Shown here: in pieces, positions 1 to 7,009 of the stretch
Numbering within the stretch: position 1 is the stretch's first letter
Layout: each line of letters starts with the position of its first letter
Assembly (NCBI GenBank): GCA_023228145.1
Contig: JALOBU010000022.1
Span: 1-51,536, forward strand
DNA length: 51,536 bases
From: Bacteroidales bacterium
GTDB taxonomy: Bacteria > Bacteroidota > Bacteroidia > Bacteroidales > CAIWKO01
Reading direction: 5' to 3'
The notes under the pieces: model-generated
What the model was told of the DNA's origin: nothing
The model's database searches: none
The model's input: only the letters and a program-made list of their open reading frames with translations
Made by a program: the position numbers and the translations under genes

Positions 1-1
1 G

Positions 2-75
2 CTCCCCAGCCTGGACTTGAACCAGGGACCCTCTGATTAACAGTCAGATGCTCTAACCAACTGAGCTACTGAGGA
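2..75 (-). tRNA. tRNA-Asn(GTT)
   Basis: Read on the minus strand this folds as a complete cloverleaf. The acceptor arm is TCCTCAG paired with CTGGGGA, the D-loop contains AGTTGGTTAGA, and the T-arm contains GGTTCAAGTCC. The anticodon GTT lies at 41..39. The 3' discriminator base is at position 2, so the window edge cuts only the sequence after the tRNA, and CCA is apparently not encoded (only a C follows). A partial second copy lies at 511..563. Confidence 0.95.
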
Positions 76-92
76 ATTTTTAAATTGAAGTG

Positions 93-122
93 CAAAATTA
101 CTTTTTTTTTTGACACCTCAAA
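93..122 (-). promoter_or_regulatory. Bacteroidota-type promoter of tRNA-Asn
   Basis: On the minus strand a TTTG (122..119), an 18-nt spacer and TAATTTTG (100..93) match the Bacteroidota sigma consensus (TTTG, about 19 nt, TAnnTTTG). The -7 box ends 18 nt before the mature tRNA 5' end. The same arrangement recurs at 582..611 before the partial tRNA. Confidence 0.7.
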
Positions 123-142
123 ATATTTTTTAAATTTAAAAC

Positions 143-457
143 TTAAATTTCATAGTTAGCTTGTGCCTTTTTGACTGATAAGAATTTAAATAAAAATTCC
201 ACATCACCATTATGTTTTATTAACTCAATTATAACTTTCCTGCTTTTTAATTTTTTTAATTTCTGTTCACATAACATTGATTCCGATCTTTTTTCACTAA
301 CTGCAAATACTGCTGAAATCGACCATGGACGATATTTTGAAGTATAAGTATTATGACGTGATGTGTTATGCTCATTCAGTCGGCGCAGGGTGTCCTCAGT
401 ATAACCAATATAATATTTATTTGCTGATTCGGAATGAAGGATATAAATGTAAAACAT
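143..457 (-). CDS. GIY-YIG domain endonuclease (small, UvrC/URI-like)
   Basis: A 104-aa protein made almost entirely of one GIY-YIG nuclease domain. The N-terminal strand reads FYIYIL (GIY position as YIY) and is followed after about ten residues by YYIGYT (YIG). Then come the helix with the conserved Arg (LRRLNEHN) and a C-terminal helix with a candidate catalytic Glu in the EQKLKKLKSR region. Single-domain members are very common in Bacteroidota, often as many paralogues per genome, and their function is unproven; a nuclease role is inferred from the fold. The gene lies between an intact tRNA-Asn (2..75) and a partial one (511..563), all on the same strand. No clear promoter of its own is visible, so transcription may come from the duplicated tRNA promoter at 582..611. 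This suggests a selfish, homing-like element, although a benign nuclease that merely sits next to a tRNA duplication is also possible. Confidence 0.85.
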   Translation of the reverse strand: MFYIYILHSESANKYYIGYTEDTLRRLNEHNTSRHNTYTSKYRPWSISAVFAVSEKRSESMLCEQKLKKLKSRKVIIELIKHNGDVEFLFKFLSVKKAQANYEI

Positions 458-510
458 AAAATTTTTTTACAAATTCTTGACTTTCTGTCGAAATTTTTAA
501 ATTGTAATAA

Positions 511-563
511 CCCTCTGATTAATCCCGACAAGTCGGGACTCTAACCAACTGAGCTACTGAGGA
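511..563 (-). pseudogene. Partial tRNA-Asn copy with altered anticodon arm
   Basis: The minus strand from 563 repeats the intact tRNA exactly through the 5' acceptor strand and D-arm (563..539). The next 10 nt, which form the 5' half of the anticodon arm in the intact gene, are replaced by the 16-nt palindrome TCCCGACTTGTCGGGA (538..523). The sequence then returns to the tRNA with TTAATCAGAGGG (522..511) and loses homology. The T-arm and 3' acceptor strand are missing, so it cannot make a tRNA. Its promoter at 582..611 looks intact. Confidence 0.85.
523..538. repeat. Perfect 16-nt palindrome inside the tRNA-Asn remnant
   Basis: TCCCGACAAGTCGGGA is a perfect inverted repeat (7-bp stem with a 2-nt centre, or 8-bp arms as a palindrome in duplex). 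It replaces 10 nt of tRNA sequence. It resembles short REP-like palindromes that I believe are dispersed in Bacteroidota genomes, but I could not check that and see no second copy in this window. Confidence 0.8.
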
Positions 564-581
564 ATTTTTAAATTTGGAGTG

Positions 582-611
582 CAAATTTACTTATTTTTTT
601 TAAACTTCAAA
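582..611 (-). promoter_or_regulatory. Duplicated tRNA-Asn promoter
   Basis: The minus strand carries TTTG (611..608), an 18-nt spacer and TAAATTTG (589..582), 19 nt before the partial tRNA. Box spacing equals that of the promoter at 93..122 and the flanking bases are similar, so the duplication covers the promoter as well as the tRNA 5' half. The -33 box lies inside the last codons of mutY. It points toward the GIY-YIG gene. Confidence 0.6.
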
Positions 612-1685
612 AAAATTTTTATTTCTTAAAAAACCATGCAGTTTCATGTATTTTTCTATAAGGCGCGGAACCGGATAATCCTCTAAATCCTTTGCTTTTA
701 TCTTTATTAGCTTATCAACATGCAACTCTCCGGAAATATGTAATTGAATAAAAACAGCAAAAATTTCCTGATGGCTGAGTTTATGAATATAGGCAGGTGA
801 TACTTCTGAAATTTTATACTTTACACCCCTGGTCATTTTCCTGAATTCATACGTTTTTCTCAGTTCCAAAATACTTAAAGGTTTTGTTGTTTCAATAAGC
901 GGAAATTGAAACAACAGCTTCCAGATATCGTTTTGCCCCCTTTGCATCAAAAAAGTATATGTTATATTATTTTTATTATTAAAAGGGACTATATAATAAA
1001 AGTACCTTCTTTTTACCTTGCTCTTTCTTTTCTTAAGGGGTATTTCATCAACTTTTCCTGAATTAAATGCTTTACATTCTTTTATAAAAATACATATTTT
1101 GCAATCCGGGTTGACAGGGACACAATGCAGGGCGCCAAACTCCATGATGGCCTGGTTGAAATCGGAGGGATTTTTTTTATCCAGGATTTCATCAAGTTTT
1201 TTATAAAATATTTTTTCGGTGCCCGTTTCGGAAATGTCGCTGTTTACAGCGTATATTCTTGCCAGCACACGTTTAACATTGCCATCCAGCACAGGATAAG
1301 GTTGGGAATAAGCAAATGATAATATTGCCGCGGCAGTATATTTTCCTATCCCCCTGAGTTTTATTATTTCATCATAACTTTCTGGTAATTCTCCATGATG
1401 CATTAAACTAATTTGCTTTGCCGCAATATGCATGTTCAACGCACGAGAGTAATATCCTAAGCCCTGCCATAGTTTTAACAGTTCCTTTTCATCCGCTTCT
1501 GCCAAAGAACGAATATCCGGATATTTCTCTATAAATTTCAAATAATAGCTTTTCCCCTGCTCAACACGGGTTTGCTGCAGAATGATCTCTGAGACCCATA
1601 TTTTATAAGCATCATCGGTATTCCTCCAGGGCAAATCTCTTTTATTTTTATGATACCATTTTATAAGTTTTTTTGCAAAAGACAT
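600..1685 (-). CDS. mutY: A/G-specific adenine glycosylase MutY
   Basis: A 361-aa base-excision repair glycosylase that removes adenine mispaired with 8-oxoguanine. The N-terminal HhH-GPD fold contains SEIILQQTRV, with the catalytic Glu position of E. coli MutY, then the helix-hairpin-helix LRGIGKYTAAAI, then VLDGNVKRV with the catalytic Asp. The iron-sulfur ligands follow as C-x6-C-x2-C-x5-C in the CVPVNPDCKICIFIKEC stretch. The C-terminal third is the NUDIX-like 8-oxoG recognition domain. Length is typical. It is divergent from the HU gene, and its last codons overlap the -33 box of the duplicated tRNA-Asn promoter. Confidence 0.96.
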   Translation of the reverse strand: MSFAKKLIKWYHKNKRDLPWRNTDDAYKIWVSEIILQQTRVEQGKSYYLKFIEKYPDIRSLAEADEKELLKLWQGLGYYSRALNMHIAAKQISLMHHGELPESYDEIIKLRGIGKYTAAAILSFAYSQPYPVLDGNVKRVLARIYAVNSDISETGTEKIFYKKLDEILDKKNPSDFNQAIMEFGALHCVPVNPDCKICIFIKECKAFNSGKVDEIPLKKRKSKVKRRYFYYIVPFNNKNNITYTFLMQRGQNDIWKLLFQFPLIETTKPLSILELRKTYEFRKMTRGVKYKISEVSPAYIHKLSHQEIFAVFIQLHISGELHVDKLIKIKAKDLEDYPVPRLIEKYMKLHGFLRNKNFFEV

Positions 1686-1767
1686 AAAATTGCTTTTTTC
1701 CCCCGTCCAAATGTAATTTTAAATTCAATAAAAAATTTTTATAAATCACTGATTTAAAAAATATTCT

Positions 1768-1775
1768 TATATTTG
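1768..1775 (+). promoter_or_regulatory. -7 box (TAnnTTTG) upstream of HU
   Basis: TATATTTG followed by CACC, about 60 nt upstream of the HU start codon, matches the Bacteroidota -7 element. No convincing TTTG -33 box is seen at the standard distance. It probably drives the HU, small basic protein and perhaps RNase G genes. Confidence 0.5.
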
Positions 1776-1837
1776 CACCCCAAAATTTGACGTAACAAAC
1801 TTAAAATAAAATACTAACTTTTTTAAAAAATTCAGGT

Positions 1838-2125
1838 ATGACAAAAGCAGAAATAGTAACGGAAGTTGCTAACAAGACAGGAATAGAAAAATTTACTGTA
1901 CAAACAACTGTTGAGGCTTTTATGGAAGCAGTTAAAACTGCCATGCAGAAAGGCGAAAATGTTTATTTAAGAGGTTTTGGCAGCTTTATTGTAAAAAAAC
2001 GCGCTGAAAAAACAGGGAGAAATATTTCCAAAAACACTACCATCATTATTCCAGCTCATAATATTCCGGCCTTTAAACCTGCCAAAGTATTCTCCGCTGC
2101 AGTAAAAAAGAATGTTAATAAATAA
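1838..2125 (+). CDS. HU/IHF family DNA-binding protein
   Basis: A 95-aa histone-like protein. N-terminal dimerisation helices (MTKAEIVTEVANKTG...) are followed by the family signature LRGFGSFIVKKRAEKTGRN and the flexible DNA-bending arm, ending with PAFKPAKVFSAAVKK. The usual RNP at the arm tip is shifted to an IIPAHNIPAF stretch, which is ordinary for Bacteroidota HU. It is followed 10 nt later by the 29-aa basic protein gene and then RNase G, an arrangement I recognise from other Bacteroidota. HU and IHF subtypes cannot be separated from sequence alone. Confidence 0.95.
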   Translation: MTKAEIVTEVANKTGIEKFTVQTTVEAFMEAVKTAMQKGENVYLRGFGSFIVKKRAEKTGRNISKNTTIIIPAHNIPAFKPAKVFSAAVKKNVNK

Positions 2126-2135
2126 ATTGTAAATC

Positions 2136-2225
2136 ATGCCAAGCGGAAAAAAAAGAAAAAGACACAAGATGTCAACCCACAAGCGCAAAAAACGCTTGAG
2201 AAAAAACAGGCATAAGAAAAAGTAA
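2136..2225 (+). CDS. AURKAIP1/COX24-domain small basic protein (mS38/bS22-like)
   Basis: A 29-codon frame starting ATG-CCA-AGC and ending AAG-TAA. The peptide begins MPSGKKRKRHKMSTHKR and ends in KNRHKKK; more than half of its residues are Lys, Arg or His. This matches the tiny AURKAIP1/COX24-type proteins that are nearly invariant across Bacteroidota and related to the mitochondrial small-subunit protein mS38. It is therefore probably a ribosomal or rRNA-binding peptide, by family resemblance. It sits 10 nt after the HU stop codon and is below most gene-caller length limits. Confidence 0.85.
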   Translation: MPSGKKRKRHKMSTHKRKKRLRKNRHKKK

Positions 2226-2349
2226 TACGTAATATTTTTTAATTCTTTAAAGTTCTTTTTACTTTATAGTTTAAAAATGTATTGCTTCATGCATATATGT
2301 TTTTTATATTACAGGTGTTTTAACATCTAACATATCAAACTCATTGCCC

Positions 2350-3900
2350 GTGAACAAGGAGCTTATTATTGACTTCGGCCCTTCTGAAGTATTAATTGCA
2401 TTACTCGAAAACAAAAAGCTGGTTGAACTCCACAGGGAAAAAAGCAATAACTCTTTTTCCGTTGGCGATATTCATTTGGGGAGAGTAAAACGCATTGTAC
2501 AGGGATTGAATGCTGCTTTTGTAGATATAGGCTATGAAAAAGATGCCTTTTTGCACTACCTTGACCTTGGCCCCCAGATACATACGGTAATCAAATATTC
2601 AAAAAGCGCTATAGCGGGAAAGGCGATAGCTCTGTCAAGCAATAATTTACCTGCTGAAAAAAATATTGAGAAAACCGGAAAAATATCTTCCGTTTTATCT
2701 GTCGGGCAGGAAATACCGGTTCAGATAGCCAAGGAGCCTATATCCAATAAAGGTCCGCGCATTACTTCAGAGATTGCCATTGCCGGACGATATCTTGTTT
2801 TGGTGCCTTTTTCCGACAGAATTTCAATTTCTCAAAAAATCAGGAATATTGAAGACCGTAACCGGCTGAAAAGATTGGTACAGAGCATAAAACCAAAAAA
2901 TTTTGGTATCATAATCCGCACTGTTGCCGAAAACAAAAAAGCAGCTGAGCTTATTGCCGACCTGGAAGAACTCATAAAAAAATGGGAATCATTGGTAGCC
3001 AAACTGCAACATGCAAAGGCTCCAAAAAAAATCCTCAGCGAAATTGACCGCTCGTCTGTAATACTCCGCGACCTGCTGAACGAATCATTCAACAGTATTA
3101 TCGTCAATGATGCCGGAACTTACGAAGAGTTAAAGAATTATATCAAATCTATTGCTCCCGACAAAGTTGACATCATCAAACAATACAAAGCAAAAGAGCC
3201 CATTTTTGAGCATTTCGGCATTGACAAACAAATACGTAATGCTTTTGGGAAAAAAGTATTTATTAAGAACGGGGCATACCTTATCGTTGAGCACACCGAG
3301 GCCATGCATGTCATTGATGTCAACAGCGGGCACAGAAGCAATAAAGACAACAATCAGGAAGAAAATGCCATGGAGGTGAATATGGATGCCGCCACTGAGA
3401 TTGCCCGCCAGCTTAGGCTGCGCGACATGGGAGGCATCATAGTGATTGATTTTATTGACCTTCATAATTTAACCAACCGGCGCATGCTCTTCGAAAAGCT
3501 ACGTGACGAAATGCAGACAGATAATTCAAAACACACCATACTTCCCCCGAATAAATTTGGAGTTGTCCAAATTACACGGCAAAGAATTCGGCCGGAAACA
3601 AATGTTAAAACATTGGAGCAATGTCCTGTATGCGAAGGCTCCGGCGAAATTCGGGCAAGCATTTCCCTTGTTGACGATATCGATAACCGCATCAACTACC
3701 TGTTGAACGAACAAAATGAGAAAAAAATCAAGCTATTTGTGCATCCCTATCTTTATGCGTTCCTGACAAAAGGATTTTATTCCAGGCACCTGAAGTGGTA
3801 TTTCAAATATAAAAAATGGATACCTCTTTCCTTCTCAAACAACTATCACCTGCTCGAATATCATTTTTATAACAAGAACAACGAAGAAATTAAACTCTGA
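2350..3900 (+). CDS. rng: Ribonuclease G (Rne/Rng family)
   Basis: A 516-aa single-strand endoribonuclease for rRNA maturation and mRNA decay. The N-terminal S1 RNA-binding domain includes VGDIHLGRVKRIVQGLNAAF and the conserved VDIGYEKDAFLHY. The catalytic DNase I-like part has Mg-binding Asp residues in MHVIDVNSG and IIVIDFIDL. The zinc-link motif is CPVC in EQCPVCEGSGEIR. I chose GTG at 2350, giving (V)NKELIIDFG, because relatives begin MNKEL; an in-frame TTG at 2344 would add two residues. The gene follows HU and the 29-aa basic gene after 124 nt, probably in the same transcription unit. It lacks the long C-terminal degradosome scaffold of RNase E. Confidence 0.93.
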   Translation: MNKELIIDFGPSEVLIALLENKKLVELHREKSNNSFSVGDIHLGRVKRIVQGLNAAFVDIGYEKDAFLHYLDLGPQIHTVIKYSKSAIAGKAIALSSNNLPAEKNIEKTGKISSVLSVGQEIPVQIAKEPISNKGPRITSEIAIAGRYLVLVPFSDRISISQKIRNIEDRNRLKRLVQSIKPKNFGIIIRTVAENKKAAELIADLEELIKKWESLVAKLQHAKAPKKILSEIDRSSVILRDLLNESFNSIIVNDAGTYEELKNYIKSIAPDKVDIIKQYKAKEPIFEHFGIDKQIRNAFGKKVFIKNGAYLIVEHTEAMHVIDVNSGHRSNKDNNQEENAMEVNMDAATEIARQLRLRDMGGIIVIDFIDLHNLTNRRMLFEKLRDEMQTDNSKHTILPPNKFGVVQITRQRIRPETNVKTLEQCPVCEGSGEIRASISLVDDIDNRINYLLNEQNEKKIKLFVHPYLYAFLTKGFYSRHLKWYFKYKKWIPLSFSNNYHLLEYHFYNKNNEEIKL

Positions 3901-3924
3901 TTTAATTCTTTAATTGTTTTTGTT

Positions 3925-3932
3925 TATTTTTG
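3925..3932 (+). promoter_or_regulatory. -7 box upstream of the metallopeptidase lipoprotein gene
   Basis: TATTTTTG, about 42 nt before the start codon at 3975, fits TAnnTTTG. The surrounding T-rich DNA makes a chance match fairly likely. Confidence 0.35.
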
Positions 3933-3974
3933 GGTATTAATTCTCTCTCAATTAACACATAAACCTGATTTTTT

Positions 3975-6026
3975 ATGAAAAAATTATTTGTTTTATTATG
4001 TATTCCTTTGGTATTAACACTTACAAATTGCCAGCGGAGTGTGAAAATCAAAACCACAACTATGAGCTCAATTACACAAACCACCATGGATTCAACCATC
4101 AGCAAACTTATTGCTCAATATGGCGACACGAAAAAAGACCGCATCACAAAAGGTATAACCCAGGCAGCTTCTCTTTGGGAAAAAACTGACGGGGATAACA
4201 AAGATTTTCAGGCATTTTGCCTGCAATATTTTGCAGGGGATTCTGCTTCTCTTGATGCCCTGTTTCAACGCTTGCTTGTTAACTTTGAAGTCATTTTCGG
4301 CAACTTCAATCGTGTAAGCCTTGACCTGAAGAGCCCTTTACATGTTGATGATGGCGAAATGATACCTGTGGACGATATTTTCGGAGCATACGATCCTTAT
4401 GCCCACCTGAATGACGACTTCTTTAAAAACAAAATAGCGTTTATTACTATATTAAATTTCCCTTTTTACACATTAAAGGAAAAAATTGAGCTTGGCTTAC
4501 AATGGAACAAAAAACAATGGGCTTATGCACGTCTTGGCGATATGTACACTTCCCGGGTGCCTGCCGATGTACTGCAGAAATTTTCAGACGCCCTTACTGC
4601 CGCCGATATGTACATTTCGGAATATAATATTTACATGGGCAACCTGATTGATGATAAAAATCAAACTTATTTCCCGAAAGAAATGAAACTCATCAGCCAC
4701 TGGGGCCTCCGCGATGAACTGAAAGCAAACTATCAGAGCGAAAATGGGTTAACAAAACAAAAGATGATTTATCAGGTTATGCTCCGCATTATTTTACAGG
4801 AAATTCCTGACAGCGCTATCAATAATTCAGCCGTTCAATGGAATCCTTATTCCAATAAAACATTCAAAGGCAATCAGGAATTTACAACTCAGGCTGAAGA
4901 TAACATGCGCTATGGCCAAATGCTCGGCTTGTTTAATGCTATACAGGAAATAGACAAATATAATCCTCAATATCCCACTTACATACAAAGAGCTTTTGAA
5001 CAGGGAATGGAAATACCTCAGCCGGAAGTTGAAAAACTGTTTGTTGATTTTGTTTCTTCTCCGGAAGTAAAACAAGTGGCACAACTCATAAGCCAACGTC
5101 TCAACCGCAAACTTGAACCGTTCGATATCTGGTATGATGGTTTTAAACCAAGAAGCACTATTTCACAGGAAGAATTAGATGCAAAAGTACAGGCTAAATA
5201 TAGAAGCACTGTTGATTTTCAGAATGACATGTCAAGCATGCTGGTAAAACTACAATTTACAAAAGCTAAAGCCGATTATATAGCATCTAAAATAGTTGTT
5301 GACCCGGCACGCGGTTCCGGGCATGCCTGGGGCACCATGATGAAAGGCGATGTATCGCATCTTCGCACCCGTGTTCCCAAAGAAGGATGGAATTACAAAG
5401 GCTACAATATTGCCTGCCACGAATTCGGCCATAATGTGGAACAAACTCTTTCCATGTATGATGTAGATTATTATTCTCTGGCGGGTGTTCCCAACACAGG
5501 ATTTACCGAGGCTCTGGCTTTTGTTTTTCAGAAACGCGACCTTGAATTACTTGGAATAAAAAATAACGACCCCAACAAAGAATATTTCCAAACACTCGAC
5601 GATTTCTGGTCATGTTATGAAATTATGGGAGTGTCGCTGGTGGATATGAAAACATGGAAATGGCTGTACGAACATCCTAAAGCCACCAAAAAAGAATTGA
5701 AAGAAGCCGTTATTGCAAATGCCAAAGAGGTTTGGAACAAATATTATGCAGATGTCTTCGGAATAAAAGATTGCCCCATACTTGGAATCTATTCGCACAT
5801 GATAGACAACCCGTTGTATCTTTCCAATTATCCCATAGGCCATTTGATTCAGTTCCAGATTGAGGAACATATGAAAGGGAAAAACTTTGCAGACGAAGTA
5901 ATTCGTATGTTTACCTACGGCCGCACGATTCCTGAAGTATGGATGAAACATGCCGTAGGCGCCCCTATTTCAATACAACCGATGGTTAATGCTACAAAAG
6001 AAGCTCTTAAAAAGGTTGGTAAATAG
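3975..6026 (+). CDS. Lipoprotein zinc metallopeptidase (HExxH gluzincin-like)
   Basis: A 683-aa protein with a lipoprotein signal (MKKLFVLLCIPLVLTLTNC, lipidation Cys at residue 19), so probably anchored in the outer membrane. The middle region is helical and resembles M3-type oligopeptidases. The zinc motif HEFGH lies near residue 482 in ACHEFGHNVEQT, and a downstream GFTEALAF supplies a likely third ligand Glu, the gluzincin arrangement. The usual M3 signature context is only partly present, so the exact family is not certain. The substrate is unknown, presumably peptides. It is transcribed alone, with a possible -7 box at 3925..3932. No truncation is evident. Confidence 0.75.
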   Translation: MKKLFVLLCIPLVLTLTNCQRSVKIKTTTMSSITQTTMDSTISKLIAQYGDTKKDRITKGITQAASLWEKTDGDNKDFQAFCLQYFAGDSASLDALFQRLLVNFEVIFGNFNRVSLDLKSPLHVDDGEMIPVDDIFGAYDPYAHLNDDFFKNKIAFITILNFPFYTLKEKIELGLQWNKKQWAYARLGDMYTSRVPADVLQKFSDALTAADMYISEYNIYMGNLIDDKNQTYFPKEMKLISHWGLRDELKANYQSENGLTKQKMIYQVMLRIILQEIPDSAINNSAVQWNPYSNKTFKGNQEFTTQAEDNMRYGQMLGLFNAIQEIDKYNPQYPTYIQRAFEQGMEIPQPEVEKLFVDFVSSPEVKQVAQLISQRLNRKLEPFDIWYDGFKPRSTISQEELDAKVQAKYRSTVDFQNDMSSMLVKLQFTKAKADYIASKIVVDPARGSGHAWGTMMKGDVSHLRTRVPKEGWNYKGYNIACHEFGHNVEQTLSMYDVDYYSLAGVPNTGFTEALAFVFQKRDLELLGIKNNDPNKEYFQTLDDFWSCYEIMGVSLVDMKTWKWLYEHPKATKKELKEAVIANAKEVWNKYYADVFGIKDCPILGIYSHMIDNPLYLSNYPIGHLIQFQIEEHMKGKNFADEVIRMFTYGRTIPEVWMKHAVGAPISIQPMVNATKEALKKVGK

Positions 6027-6346
6027 CTATTTTAATAAATTGACACAACCAAAAATGTTCTTTTAAGAGTTAGAATTGCTATCCTTGTTGTATTGACACA
6101 AAGAAAATTAACTTCTTATGTCATTTATAAATTCTCTGTGATTTAATGTTTTTTTATTAAACACAAGATTCCTTGAGATTTATGGTTAAGATATCTTGAA
6201 TAAGCGATAATGTAATTTTTAAACGCCACGCTTAATTAATTTCGTGGAATATAAATCTTTGCTTACAGTTTCTGAATAAATTTTTTAATAGGAAGGACTT
6301 TTTTAAAAACCAACTATAATGACCACAGAATTAAGCGCGTTAATAA
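6027..6346. other. Intergenic stretch without recognisable gene
   Basis: About 320 nt of AT-rich DNA between the metallopeptidase and the small lipoprotein gene. I see ATTGACACAA twice (near 6039 and 6092) and a weak CCACG...CGTGG inverted repeat near 6228..6246. No frame, tRNA or strong terminator is apparent. Confidence 0.5.
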
Positions 6347-6913
6347 TTATTCGTTTTCAAGGTTGAACTTATAATTTTTTGCAAAAATTTTTGCTTCTCC
6401 CGCAAAGTTGTCAATTCTATCCTGCAGGTTATTATCTATCATCTCGGTTATTTCAAGAAATTTATTATCGTCCTCATAGGTATAATTAACAGCAGGAGTT
6501 TTAACGATAGTTATCACCTCAGCATATTCCTTATCGCAAATGTTTTTATAGGTTTCTACTAATTTAATTGCAGCAACCCTCAAGTTGTCCTCTTTGTCAA
6601 ATGGAGGCATTGAACTAATTTTATTGAATGAAACAGAAATTTGCAGCCTGAGATTGTTGAATGCAATATCGAGTTTTTTATGTAATTCATTTAAAACAGT
6701 TGTATCTTCCGTTACAGCGATTGCAGAAGAAGTGACAGAATCATGTATCATGATGGTGTTTATGGCCACAACAAGAGAATCTTCATTTTCAATAACAGAT
6801 TCAAGTGAAGTTAAAATGTCATGATAATAATTTTCCGCTTTATAGGGAGAAGGTTTACATGCCTGAAAAACAAACAGGGTAATAAAAAACAGAATATAAA
6901 AAAAAGACTTCAT
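6347..6913 (-). CDS. Putative lipoprotein of unknown function
   Basis: A 188-aa protein. It begins with a lipoprotein signal MKSFFYILFFITLFVFQAC, with Cys19 as the lipidation site, followed by KPSPYKAENYYHDILTSLE. The mature part is predicted mostly helical and acidic, with no cysteines except one (NICDKEY) and no catalytic motif. Its layout, several helices including MPPFDKEDNLRVAAIKL and a helix around KEYAEVITI, recalls the LIC11966-type surface lipoproteins, but the similarity is from memory and weak. It is divergent from the U32 gene at 7010 and appears monocistronic. Confidence 0.7.
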   Translation of the reverse strand: MKSFFYILFFITLFVFQACKPSPYKAENYYHDILTSLESVIENEDSLVVAINTIMIHDSVTSSAIAVTEDTTVLNELHKKLDIAFNNLRLQISVSFNKISSMPPFDKEDNLRVAAIKLVETYKNICDKEYAEVITIVKTPAVNYTYEDDNKFLEITEMIDNNLQDRIDNFAGEAKIFAKNYKFNLENE

Positions 6914-6993
6914 ATTAAAATTTTGGTAAAAATATTAAAAAACAAGTTTCTATCATCTGTTATTAAATAAGAATATTGTAAAATAAATCTGTT

Positions 6994-7001
6994 TATTTTT
7001 G
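6994..7001 (+). promoter_or_regulatory. -7 box upstream of U32 gene
   Basis: TATTTTTG lies 8 nt before the ATG at 7010 and fits TAnnTTTG. If used, the transcript would be nearly leaderless. A TTG occurs at 6976..6978 but the spacing is short, so the call is tentative. Confidence 0.35.
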
Positions 7002-7009
7002 TAAAACCT

